Source: Catenulispora sp. GP43
GTDB lineage: Bacteria; Actinomycetota; Actinomycetes; Streptomycetales; Catenulisporaceae
Assembly (NCBI RefSeq): GCF_041260665.1
Contig: NZ_JBGCCT010000024.1
Location: 116,065 to 180,064 of the forward strand
DNA length: 64,000 nt
Reading direction: 5' to 3'
Shown in pieces: positions 1 to 6,851 of this stretch (position 1 is the stretch's first letter; every line of letters begins with the position of its first letter). A program made the translations under genes and the position numbers. The notes below the pieces were generated by a model. That model did not search any database, was not told the origin of the DNA, and worked only from the letters and a program-made list of their open reading frames with translations.

Positions 1-1083
1 AGCCAGCGACGAGAGCTGCGCGGCGTCGGCCAGGGCGTCCTTGTCCACCCCGGCCACCGGCACGAACTCGCTGGCCTGGCGGTTCCCGAGGGTGATCGTC
101 CCGGTCTTGTCCAGCAGCAGGGTGTTGATGTCGCCGGCGGCCTCGACCGCGCGGCCGGACATCGCCAGCACGTTGCGCTGGACGAGCCGGTCCATGCCGG
201 CGATGCCGATCGCGGAGAGCAGCGCGCCGATCGTGGTCGGGATCAGCGCCACCAGCAGCGAGACCATGACCACCAGCGACTGCGCGGCACCGGCCCAGGT
301 GGCCATCGGCTGCAGGGTCACCACGGCCAGCAGGAAGACGATGGTCAGCGAGGCCAGCAGCACGTTCAACGCCAGCTCGTTCGGCGTCTTCTGCCGGTTC
401 GCGCCCTCGACCAGGCTGATCATCCGGTCGATGAAGGTCTCCCCCGGCTTGGAGGTGATCTTCACAACGATCCGGTCCGACAGCACCTTGGTCCCGCCGG
501 TCACCGCCGACCGGTCACCGCCGGACTCCCGGATCACCGGGGCCGACTCGCCGGTGATCGCCGACTCGTCCACCGAGGCCACGCCCTCGACGACGTCACC
601 GTCGCCGGGGATGACCTGCCCGGCCTCCACCACCACGAAGTCGCCGAGCCGCAACTCGGTACCAGGGACCTCGGTCTCGGTGCCGGACTGACCCGGGGAC
701 CAGGACGCCAGGCGCCGGGCCACGGTCGTGGTCTTGGCCTTGCGCAAGGTGGCGGCCTGCGCCTTGCCGCGGCCCTCGGCCACGGCCTCGGCCAGGTTGG
801 CGAACACCACGGTCAGCCACAGCCACACCGTGATGACCCAGGCGAACACCGAGGGCTTGGTGACGGCCTCGTACGTGGTCAGCGCGGAGCCGACCTCGAC
901 GACGAACATCACCGGGTTCTTCATCATGACCCGGGGGTCGAGCTTCTTCAGGGCGTCCGGAAGCGACTTCCAGAGCATCTTCGGGTCCAGGAACCCGCCG
1001 CCGACGCGGCGCGGTTCACCGCCCGGGTTGTGCTGCGGGGCCCGCGGCGCGGGGGCAGCTTCCGTCAGGGTGTTGGCAGACAT
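1..1083 (-). CDS. kdpB: Potassium-transporting ATPase subunit KdpB (3' end beyond window)
   Basis: P-type ATPase subunit that powers K+ uptake by the KdpFABC complex in the cytoplasmic membrane. The 361 N-terminal residues are visible. They include the TGES actuator loop ([12 protein letters not shown]) and the phosphorylation motif DKTGTITLG close to the window edge, with membrane segments between them. The ATG overlaps the kdpA stop by one base (TGATG), so translation is probably coupled. The rest of the protein and presumably kdpC lie before position 1. The family assignment is secure. Confidence 0.97.
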   Translation of the reverse strand, partial: MSANTLTEAAPAPRAPQHNPGGEPRRVGGGFLDPKMLWKSLPDALKKLDPRVMMKNPVMFVVEVGSALTTYEAVTKPSVFAWVITVWLWLTVVFANLAEAVAEGRGKAQAATLRKAKTTTVARRLASWSPGQSGTETEVPGTELRLGDFVVVEAGQVIPGDGDVVEGVASVDESAITGESAPVIRESGGDRSAVTGGTKVLSDRIVVKITSKPGETFIDRMISLVEGANRQKTPNELALNVLLASLTIVFLLAVVTLQPMATWAGAAQSLVVMVSLLVALIPTTIGALLSAIGIAGMDRLVQRNVLAMSGRAVEAAGDINTLLLDKTGTITLGNRQASEFVPVAGVDKDALADAAQLSSLA

Positions 1084-2768
1084 CAGTGCAGTCCTTCAGC
1101 GAGCGGCCCGAGCGACAGGGCCGGGAAGTAGGTGAGGCCGACGACCAGCAGCACGGTGCCCAGCAGCATCCCCGCGAACAGCGGCGAGGCGGTCTTGAGC
1201 GTGCCCTCGGTCTCCGGGACCGGCTTCTGCTTGGCCAGCGACCCGGCCAGCGCCAGCACCCAGATCATCGGCAGGAACCGGCCGAACATCATGGCCAGCG
1301 CGCCGGCGGTGTTCCACCAATGGGTGTTGCCGGACAGCCCCCCGAAGGCCGAGCCGTTGTTGTTGCCCATCGAGGTGAAGGCGTACAAGATCTCGGAGAA
1401 GCCGTGTGGCGACGGACTGCCGTCGGGCCCCAGGTTCCCGGAGCTGATCGAGGCGGTCTCGCCCTTCAGCGCCATCGCCAGACCGGTGAAGATGAGCACC
1501 ACGGCGGGGGTGGTGAGGATGTACAGCGCCGCGTACTTCATCTCGGTCGGGCGGATCTTCTTGCCCAGGTACTCCGGCGTGCGGCCGACCATCAGACCGG
1601 CGATGAACACCGTGATGATCGCCAGGATCAGCATGCCGTACAGGCCCGAGCCGGTTCCGCCGGGCGCGATCTCACCCAGCATCATGTTGAACATGGCCGC
1701 ACCGCCGCCGAACGGCGTGTACGAGTCGTGCCAGGAGTTGACCGCACCAGTGGACGTCAACGTCGTGGACGTCATGAACAAGGTCGAGGCCGGGATGCCG
1801 AACCTGGACTCCTTGCCCTCCAGCGCGGCGTGGCCGTCGGCCAGGTTGATGCCGTGGTGGTGCACCTCGAAGAACGTCGAGAACGCCAGCGACCCGATCC
1901 AGATGATCGCCATCACCGACAGGATCGTGTAGCCCTGCTTGTGCGAGCCGACCATCTTGCCGAAGGTGCGCGGCAGCGCGAAGCCGATCACCAGCAGCAG
2001 ATAGATCTCGATCAGGTTCGTGAACGCCGTGGGGTTCTCGAACGGATGCGCGGAGTTGGCGTTGAAGATGCCGCCGCCGTTGGTACCGAGCTCCTTGATG
2101 ACCTCCTGGGAGGCGGTCGCGCCGGTGTACAGGTTCTGGTTGCCGTTGAGCGTGTGCACCACGGTCATGTGGTCGCCCAGGGACTGCACCGAACCGCAGG
2201 CGACGAGGATCACCGCGAAGACGATCGAGAACGGCAGCATCAGCCGGATCAGGACCCGGGTCAGGTCCACCCAGAAGTTGCCCAGACGGTCGGTCCTGCT
2301 CCGCGTGAAGCCGCGGATCAGGGTCGCGACCACCGCGATGCCGACCGAGGCCGACACGAAGTTCTGCACCGCCAGGCCCGTCGCCTGCGCGACGTAGCCC
2401 AGCGTGTTCTCGCCGCCGTAGTTCTGCCAGTTGGTGTTGGTCACGAACGAGGCAGCCGTGTTGTACGCCAGGTCGGCCTGCATCTTCGGCATGCCCAGCG
2501 CCATCATCAGGTGGTCCTGCACCCGCAGCAGCAGGTACAGCAGCAGGATCCCGACCGCGGAGATGGCGAACACCGACCGCAGGTACGTGCCCCAGGTCTG
2601 GTCCGCCTCGGCGTCCACGCCCATCGTCTTGTACAGGACCTTCTCCGCCCGAAGGTGCTTCTTCGAGGTGAGAATGTGCGCCATGTAGTCGCCCAGCGGC
2701 CGGTAGGACACGGCCAGCAGGAGGACCAGCGCGGCGACTTGGAGCAAGCCGGCCCAGGTGTCCGACAT
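1083..2768 (-). CDS. kdpA: Potassium-transporting ATPase subunit KdpA
   Basis: K+-selective channel-like subunit of KdpFABC, 561 residues, the usual KdpA length. Selectivity-filter-like loops of the superfamily of K+ transporters are visible ([39 protein letters not shown]) between about ten hydrophobic helices. The ATG overlaps the kdpF stop by one base and the stop overlaps the kdpB start by one base. The order kdpF-kdpA-kdpB is the standard bacterial one. Confidence 0.98.
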   Translation of the reverse strand: MSDTWAGLLQVAALVLLLAVSYRPLGDYMAHILTSKKHLRAEKVLYKTMGVDAEADQTWGTYLRSVFAISAVGILLLYLLLRVQDHLMMALGMPKMQADLAYNTAASFVTNTNWQNYGGENTLGYVAQATGLAVQNFVSASVGIAVVATLIRGFTRSRTDRLGNFWVDLTRVLIRLMLPFSIVFAVILVACGSVQSLGDHMTVVHTLNGNQNLYTGATASQEVIKELGTNGGGIFNANSAHPFENPTAFTNLIEIYLLLVIGFALPRTFGKMVGSHKQGYTILSVMAIIWIGSLAFSTFFEVHHHGINLADGHAALEGKESRFGIPASTLFMTSTTLTSTGAVNSWHDSYTPFGGGAAMFNMMLGEIAPGGTGSGLYGMLILAIITVFIAGLMVGRTPEYLGKKIRPTEMKYAALYILTTPAVVLIFTGLAMALKGETASISSGNLGPDGSPSPHGFSEILYAFTSMGNNNGSAFGGLSGNTHWWNTAGALAMMFGRFLPMIWVLALAGSLAKQKPVPETEGTLKTASPLFAGMLLGTVLLVVGLTYFPALSLGPLAEGLH

Positions 2769-2857
2769 CAGAACTTCTCCGGGAGGATCAGGGCCGCTAT
2801 GAGATAGCCGACCAGCAGGACCGACACGATCAGGCCGATGATGTTCTCAGCGCTCAA
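2768..2857 (-). CDS. kdpF: KdpF, small stabilising subunit of the Kdp ATPase
   Basis: A 29-residue single-span membrane peptide (core GLIVSVLLVGYLIAALILPE) immediately before kdpA, with a one-base stop/start overlap. KdpF is known to be about this size and to stabilise the KdpABC complex. The only sensible start is TTG at 2857, which lies inside the end of the preceding small ORF, so it probably depends on translation of that ORF. It is too short for most gene callers; the assignment rests on hydrophobicity, length and position. Confidence 0.88.
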   Translation of the reverse strand: MSAENIIGLIVSVLLVGYLIAALILPEKF

Positions 2858-2936
2858 GACGCTCGACCCCCTTGATGATCAACGCGAGAAGCGCGAAGAA
2901 CGCGATCGTGATCCCGACGAAAATCACGTCGGCCAT
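2847..2936 (-). CDS. 29-residue membrane peptide leading the kdp operon
   Basis: A second 29-residue single-span peptide, beginning MADVIFVGITIAFF and ending with the charged tail KGVERLER. It has a strong ribosome binding site, AAGGAG, six bases before the ATG, and it is the first gene of the kdpFAB transcript. Its last 11 bases overlap the TTG start of kdpF. Its job is not known to me; position and size suggest either an extra Kdp-associated subunit or a translational leader that delivers ribosomes to the weak kdpF start. Confidence 0.72.
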   Translation of the reverse strand: MADVIFVGITIAFFALLALIIKGVERLER

Positions 2937-3008
2937 CAGGTGCTCCTTGGATTCGGGGACTTGGGTACTCCAGTCAGTGAACCCGCGGAGATTGCGCGCA
3001 TTGGACCC

Positions 3009-3026
3009 GCAAGCGGTATGCAAACG
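3009..3026. promoter_or_regulatory. Candidate KdpE binding site upstream of the kdp operon
   Basis: Direct repeat GCAAGCG-N4-GCAAACG, the two heptamers being 11 bp apart (one helical turn). The same arrangement, GCAAACG-N4-GCAAACG, occurs before kdpD at 6762-6779. OmpR/PhoB-family regulators such as KdpE typically bind direct repeats spaced by about one turn. The site is 73 bp upstream of the first kdp-operon ORF and also 68 bp before the divergent amidohydrolase. Confidence 0.55.
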
Positions 3027-3080
3027 CGCAGGCTGTGGATGCGCACACCCCCCAAACGTGCGGCGTGGTAATCGCGCGCT

Positions 3081-3086
3081 TACTAT
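3081..3086 (+). promoter_or_regulatory. -10 hexamer of a probable leaderless promoter
   Basis: TACTAT lies seven bases before the GTG of the amidohydrolase at 3094, and there is no Shine-Dalgarno sequence. That spacing would place the transcript start on or next to the start codon. Confidence 0.5.
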
Positions 3087-3093
3087 CCGTGAA

Positions 3094-4734
3094 GTGAGCG
3101 ACATACCGGTGATCCGCCACGCCGACCTGATCCTGCGCGGCGGCCGCATCCACACCCTGGACGCCGCCGACACGGTGGTCTCCTCGCTGGCCGTGGCCGG
3201 CGACCGGGTCGCGGCGGCCGGGGACGACCGCGAGACCGCCGCGCTGCTGGGCCCGGGCACCGAGGTGATCGACCTGGCCGGCCGGGTCGTCGTCCCGGGC
3301 CTGCACGACTCCCACCTGCACCTGGCCGACGCCGGCAACTCCTGGAACCTGCAGGTCCGCTGGGACGGCGTGCCGTCCCTGGCCGACGCCCTGCGCCTGC
3401 TCGCGGTCCGCGCCGCCGAGGCCGCCCCGGGCCAGTGGGTCCAGGTGATCGGCGGCTGGTCGCAGGCCCAGTTCGCCGAGCACCGCCTGCCCACCCCGGC
3501 GGAGATCGAATCGGTGTCGCAGGACGTCCCGGTCCTGGTGGTCTTCCTGGACACCGGAGCTTTCCTGAATCAAGCGGCGCTGCGGGCCCTGGGCTACGAC
3601 AAGACCACCCCGGACCCGCCGGGCGGCGAGATCCAGCGCGACCGGGACGGGAACCCCACCGGGCTGCTGATCGCCAAGCCCAGCCCGGCGGTGCTGGCGC
3701 TGGCCGTGCTCGGGGCGCCGCGGCTGGGGCCGGAGGAGCGGCTGAACTCCACGCACCGGTTCCTGCAGGAGCTGAGCCGGCGCGGGGTGACCGGCGCGAT
3801 CGACGCCGGGGCGACCGGGTTCCCGGACTGCTACGGCGCGCTGCGGACGCTGCGTGACCAGAACCGGCTGCCGGTGCGGACGGCGCTGAACGTCTTCGCC
3901 ACCGAGCCGGGTTCGGAGCGCGACGAGCTCGCCGCGCTGATGGACGGCCTGACCCTCGGCGGCGACGACCTGCTGTGGTTCAACGGCGTCGGCGAGGCGC
4001 TGACGCTGGAGGGCGTGGACTTCGCCAACTTCGCCCAACCCCGCCCCGAGCTGTCCGCGGCCCTGGGGCGGCACCTGGAGCCGGTGGTGCGGCTGCTGGT
4101 GGAGCGGCGGTGGCCGTTCAGCTTCCACGCCACCTACGACGAGACGATCCAGCGGTTCCTCGGAGTGCTGGAGACGGTGGACCACGACATCCCGTTCGAC
4201 GGCCTGCGCTGGGCCGTGGAGCACGCCGAGACCATCGCGCCGGAGACGATCGACCGGGTGGCGGCGCTCGGCGGCGGCATCACGGTGCAGCACCGGATGG
4301 CCTACCGGGGCGAGCAGTTCTCGCAGCGCTACGGCCCCGAGGCGGCCCGCCGCGCGCAGCCGGTGATGGAGATGCTGACGCGCGGCGTGCCGGTCGGCGG
4401 CGGGACGGACGGCACGTGGATGGCCGACGCGAACCCGTGGAACGCGCTGCGGTGGTTCACGACGGGGACGACGCTCGGCGGGCTGGAGATGTGGCGGCCG
4501 GAGGACCGCCTGGACCGGACGCTGGCGCTGCGGCTGTTCACCGAGGGAAGCGCCTGGTTCACCGGCGAGCAGCGGCGGCGCGGGACGCTGGAGCCGGGGA
4601 TGCTCGCCGACTTCGCGGTGCTGTCGGCGGACTACTTCAGCGTGCCCGAGGCGGAGATGGCCGACCTGGAGTCGGTGTTGACCGTGGTCGGCGGGAAGGT
4701 CGTGTACGAGGCGGAGCCGTTCGCGCCGCGCTGA
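3094..4734 (+). CDS. Amidohydrolase family protein (YtcJ-like, Amidohydro_3)
   Basis: Predicted cytosolic metal-dependent hydrolase of 546 residues; the substrate cannot be told from sequence. The N-terminal strand (ADLILRGGRIHTLD) is typical of the composite domain. The metal-binding motif HDSHLHL follows near residue 70. Later come FHATYDETI, a VEHAE motif, and GTDGTWM near the C-terminus with the metal-binding Asp. The family usually runs 520-560 residues, so the gene is complete. GTG at 3094 is chosen because the family N-terminus starts just after it and a -10 hexamer sits seven bases upstream. It is convergent with the lysA-like gene, leaving only 58 bases between stops. Confidence 0.88.
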   Translation: MSDIPVIRHADLILRGGRIHTLDAADTVVSSLAVAGDRVAAAGDDRETAALLGPGTEVIDLAGRVVVPGLHDSHLHLADAGNSWNLQVRWDGVPSLADALRLLAVRAAEAAPGQWVQVIGGWSQAQFAEHRLPTPAEIESVSQDVPVLVVFLDTGAFLNQAALRALGYDKTTPDPPGGEIQRDRDGNPTGLLIAKPSPAVLALAVLGAPRLGPEERLNSTHRFLQELSRRGVTGAIDAGATGFPDCYGALRTLRDQNRLPVRTALNVFATEPGSERDELAALMDGLTLGGDDLLWFNGVGEALTLEGVDFANFAQPRPELSAALGRHLEPVVRLLVERRWPFSFHATYDETIQRFLGVLETVDHDIPFDGLRWAVEHAETIAPETIDRVAALGGGITVQHRMAYRGEQFSQRYGPEAARRAQPVMEMLTRGVPVGGGTDGTWMADANPWNALRWFTTGTTLGGLEMWRPEDRLDRTLALRLFTEGSAWFTGEQRRRGTLEPGMLADFAVLSADYFSVPEAEMADLESVLTVVGGKVVYEAEPFAPR

Positions 4735-4792
4735 CGCGAGGGCGGCGCCGATGTCCTCGCACTCGCTCGCCCTCGCACTCGCCGGAAAGTCA

Positions 4793-6094
4793 TCACAGAC
4801 TCACATCGCGCGCCTGCAGATCCTCCAGCGTCTCGCGCCGTATCAGCACCCTGGCGACACCGTCGCGCACCGCGATCACCGGCGGCCGGCAGACCTGGTT
4901 GTACGTCGAGGCCATCGAGTGCTGGTACGCCCCGGTGCACGGCACCGCGAGCAGGTCGCCGGGCCGCAGATCGGACGGCAGCGGCAGGTCGCGCGCGATG
5001 ACGTCGCCGGCCTCGCAGTGCCGGCCGACCACGGTCATCGGCTCCGATGCGGCGGTGGTGGCACGGCCGATGAGGCGCGCGGTGTAGGCCGAGCCGTAGA
5101 GCGCGGGGCGCGGGTTGTCGCTCATGCCGCCGTCGACCGCCACGAAGGTCCGGATGCCGGGGTTGCGCTTCATGGTCAGGACCCGGTAGAGCGTCACGCC
5201 GGCGCGGGCCACGATCGCGCGGCCGGGTTCGACGGTCAGCCTCGGCACCGGCAGCCGATGCTGGCGGCAGGCTTTGGCGATCACGGCGCGGACGGTGCGC
5301 GCGTACTGCTCCAGGTCGAAGTCCGGGTCGCCGTCGCAGTAACCGACCGCGTGGCCGCCGCCGAGGTCGAGTTCGGGCAGGACGACGCCGTACTCGTCGC
5401 GGATCCACGCCATCAGCGCGATCAGGCGCCGCGCGGCCTCGGCGAAGACGTCCACGGAGGTGATCTGGCTGCCGAGATGGCAGTGCAGACCGGCCAGTTC
5501 CAGCGCGGGGCGCTCGGTGAGCTGCCAGTGCAGGACTTGGCGGACCGCGTCGGCCGCCGCGCCGGCGGACAGCGAGAAGCCGAACTTCTGGTCCTCGATA
5601 CCGGTGGCCACGGCCGCGTGGGTGTGCGCGTCCACGCCGGGTGTGACCCGGATCAGCACCTTCTGCGGACGCCCCGGATGCGCGGCGACCGCGAGCTGCG
5701 TGATCTCGTAGGTCGAGTCCACGACGACGCGCCCGACGCCGTAGGCCAGCGCGTCCTGCACATCGCGCGGCGTCTTGGCGTTGCCGTGCAACACGATCCG
5801 CTCGGCGGGGAACCCGACATGCCGGGCCAGCGCGAGCTCGCCGCCGGAGCAGACGTCCAGCGACAGGCCCTCGGCCTGGATCCACCCGATCATCGCGCGG
5901 CAGAGGAACGCCTTGCCGGCATAGGCGATCTCAGCTTCGGGCAGAGCGGCACGATAGGCGCGGGCCCTGGCCCGGACGTCGGCCTCGTCCAGGACGTAGG
6001 CCGGGGTCCCGTAGGTCGCCGCGATCTCCGCCAGGCGGACGCCGCCGACCGCCAGATCGCCCTCATCGGCGGCAGTGGCTGAAGAAGGGGTCAT
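4793..6094 (-). CDS. lysA: Diaminopimelate decarboxylase-like PLP enzyme (LysA family)
   Basis: Fold-type III PLP-dependent decarboxylase of 433 residues; the family converts meso-diaminopimelate to lysine. All key motifs are visible: the PLP lysine in YAGKAF, HCHLGSQI, the glycine loop DLGGGHAVGY, EPGRAI, the active-site CEAGD, and GAYQHSMASTYN. The ATG at 6094 overlaps the preceding 55-residue ORF by 32 bases and has no clear ribosome binding site, so it may be translationally coupled; an in-frame ATG at 6151 is the alternative. No other lysine gene is nearby, so this may be a paralogue with a different basic-acid substrate serving the small operon it sits in. Confidence 0.85.
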   Translation of the reverse strand: MTPSSATAADEGDLAVGGVRLAEIAATYGTPAYVLDEADVRARARAYRAALPEAEIAYAGKAFLCRAMIGWIQAEGLSLDVCSGGELALARHVGFPAERIVLHGNAKTPRDVQDALAYGVGRVVVDSTYEITQLAVAAHPGRPQKVLIRVTPGVDAHTHAAVATGIEDQKFGFSLSAGAAADAVRQVLHWQLTERPALELAGLHCHLGSQITSVDVFAEAARRLIALMAWIRDEYGVVLPELDLGGGHAVGYCDGDPDFDLEQYARTVRAVIAKACRQHRLPVPRLTVEPGRAIVARAGVTLYRVLTMKRNPGIRTFVAVDGGMSDNPRPALYGSAYTARLIGRATTAASEPMTVVGRHCEAGDVIARDLPLPSDLRPGDLLAVPCTGAYQHSMASTYNQVCRPPVIAVRDGVARVLIRRETLEDLQARDVSL

Positions 6095-6230
6095 CGTCGT
6101 GGTCAGCGGCCACGGCGTCGTCGTGCTGGATACCCGCACCTGGTTCTTCATCGCAGTCGCAATCGTCGTCGGGGCAGCCGCAGTACCAGACGTGCGGCGC
6201 GGAATCGGTGGAGTGATGTTCACTGAGCAT
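6063..6230 (-). CDS. Small Cys/Asp/His-rich protein between SAV_915 and lysA-like genes
   Basis: A 55-residue ORF not recognised as any family. It carries a compact motif WYCGCPDDDCDCDEE (two CxC pairs separated by four residues) followed by an Asp/His-rich tail ending FFSHCRR. Its ATG overlaps the SAV_915 stop in an 11-base segment (ATGCTCAGTGA) and its own end overlaps the decarboxylase start, so it is placed exactly as a coupled middle gene. Spacing of Cys and Asp suggests metal binding, but that is inference. The possibility that it is a chance ORF remains, since the decarboxylase frame is also open here. Confidence 0.5.
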   Translation of the reverse strand: MLSEHHSTDSAPHVWYCGCPDDDCDCDEEPGAGIQHDDAVAADHDDDPFFSHCRR

Positions 6231-6603
6231 GGCGAGCCGCCAGACGGATGCGAGCGCCGGCACGGCGGCGCGCCGGGAGGATCGTCTGCAGCGCGACCAG
6301 CGGCTTGGGCGCGACGGCGACCGCGGTCGGAGCGAACGGCACCGCGTCGACCCGCATCTCGGCGGCACCGGCCTCGGCCAGCATCCGCCGCGCCATCGCC
6401 GGGTTCAGCGAGATCCAGGCCTGGTCGGCACCGAACACCGCGGCCAACGCCGCCGAGGTGCTGAACGCGAGTCCGACCCGCTGTCCATCGGGCAGACGCC
6501 CGGTCCGCACGGCGACCGACCCGCAGCGCCCGGCCCGGACGGGGACCAGCACCAGCCGGTTGTCGGCGGTGCGTTGGTCGGGCTCCAGAACGGTGGTGTC
6601 CAT
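6220..6603 (-). CDS. SAV_915 family protein
   Basis: 127-residue protein resembling the actinobacterial SAV_915 family, whose function is not established. The conserved core runs GRCGSVAVRTGRLPDGQRVGLAF, then a helix with FGADQAWISL. A strong ribosome binding site, AAGGAG, precedes the ATG at 6603. It is the first gene of a three-gene minus-strand unit with the Cys/Asp-rich peptide and the LysA-type decarboxylase. The start chosen is shorter than the longest ORF because of the ribosome binding site. Confidence 0.75.
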   Translation of the reverse strand: MDTTVLEPDQRTADNRLVLVPVRAGRCGSVAVRTGRLPDGQRVGLAFSTSAALAAVFGADQAWISLNPAMARRMLAEAGAAEMRVDAVPFAPTAVAVAPKPLVALQTILPARRRAGARIRLAARHAQ

Positions 6604-6761
6604 GGTGTGCTCCTTCTTTCCGCTCTTCCCTTCCGAAAGTAGGAGCCTGAATCCGCCCCGGGCAGAGGCGCCAACACCACCCAAGCGGAGCCGGCCCGAA
6701 CGCCCACGGCCCGCAAGCGGACCTTGTGAAACCGGTCACGATGCTGGTCCGGCGGCCAATC

Positions 6762-6779
6762 GCAAACGAGATGCAAACG
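6762..6779. promoter_or_regulatory. Candidate KdpE binding site upstream of kdpDE
   Basis: Perfect direct repeat GCAAACG-N4-GCAAACG with 11-bp phasing, matching the site at 3009-3026. The decamer ATGCAAACGC is identical in both places (3018-3027 and 6771-6780). It lies 72 bp before the kdpD start, as expected for autoregulation. Confidence 0.55.
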
Positions 6780-6851
6780 CCGGCGGTTATCCAGTCATTC
6801 GCGCACGTGGGACGATCAGTGCGTGGCTGTGGAGACAGGAATGGCGGCGCG

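Noticed and set aside
1086..2807. 573-residue plus-strand ORF opposite kdpA
   Set aside because: Gln/Arg/His-rich antisense shadow of kdpA with no domain; typical of GC-rich DNA.
2937..3093. c-di-AMP (ydaO-type) riboswitch before the kdp operon
   Set aside because: The leader before the first small ORF lacks the long conserved ydaO core; only a direct repeat and ribosome binding site are seen.
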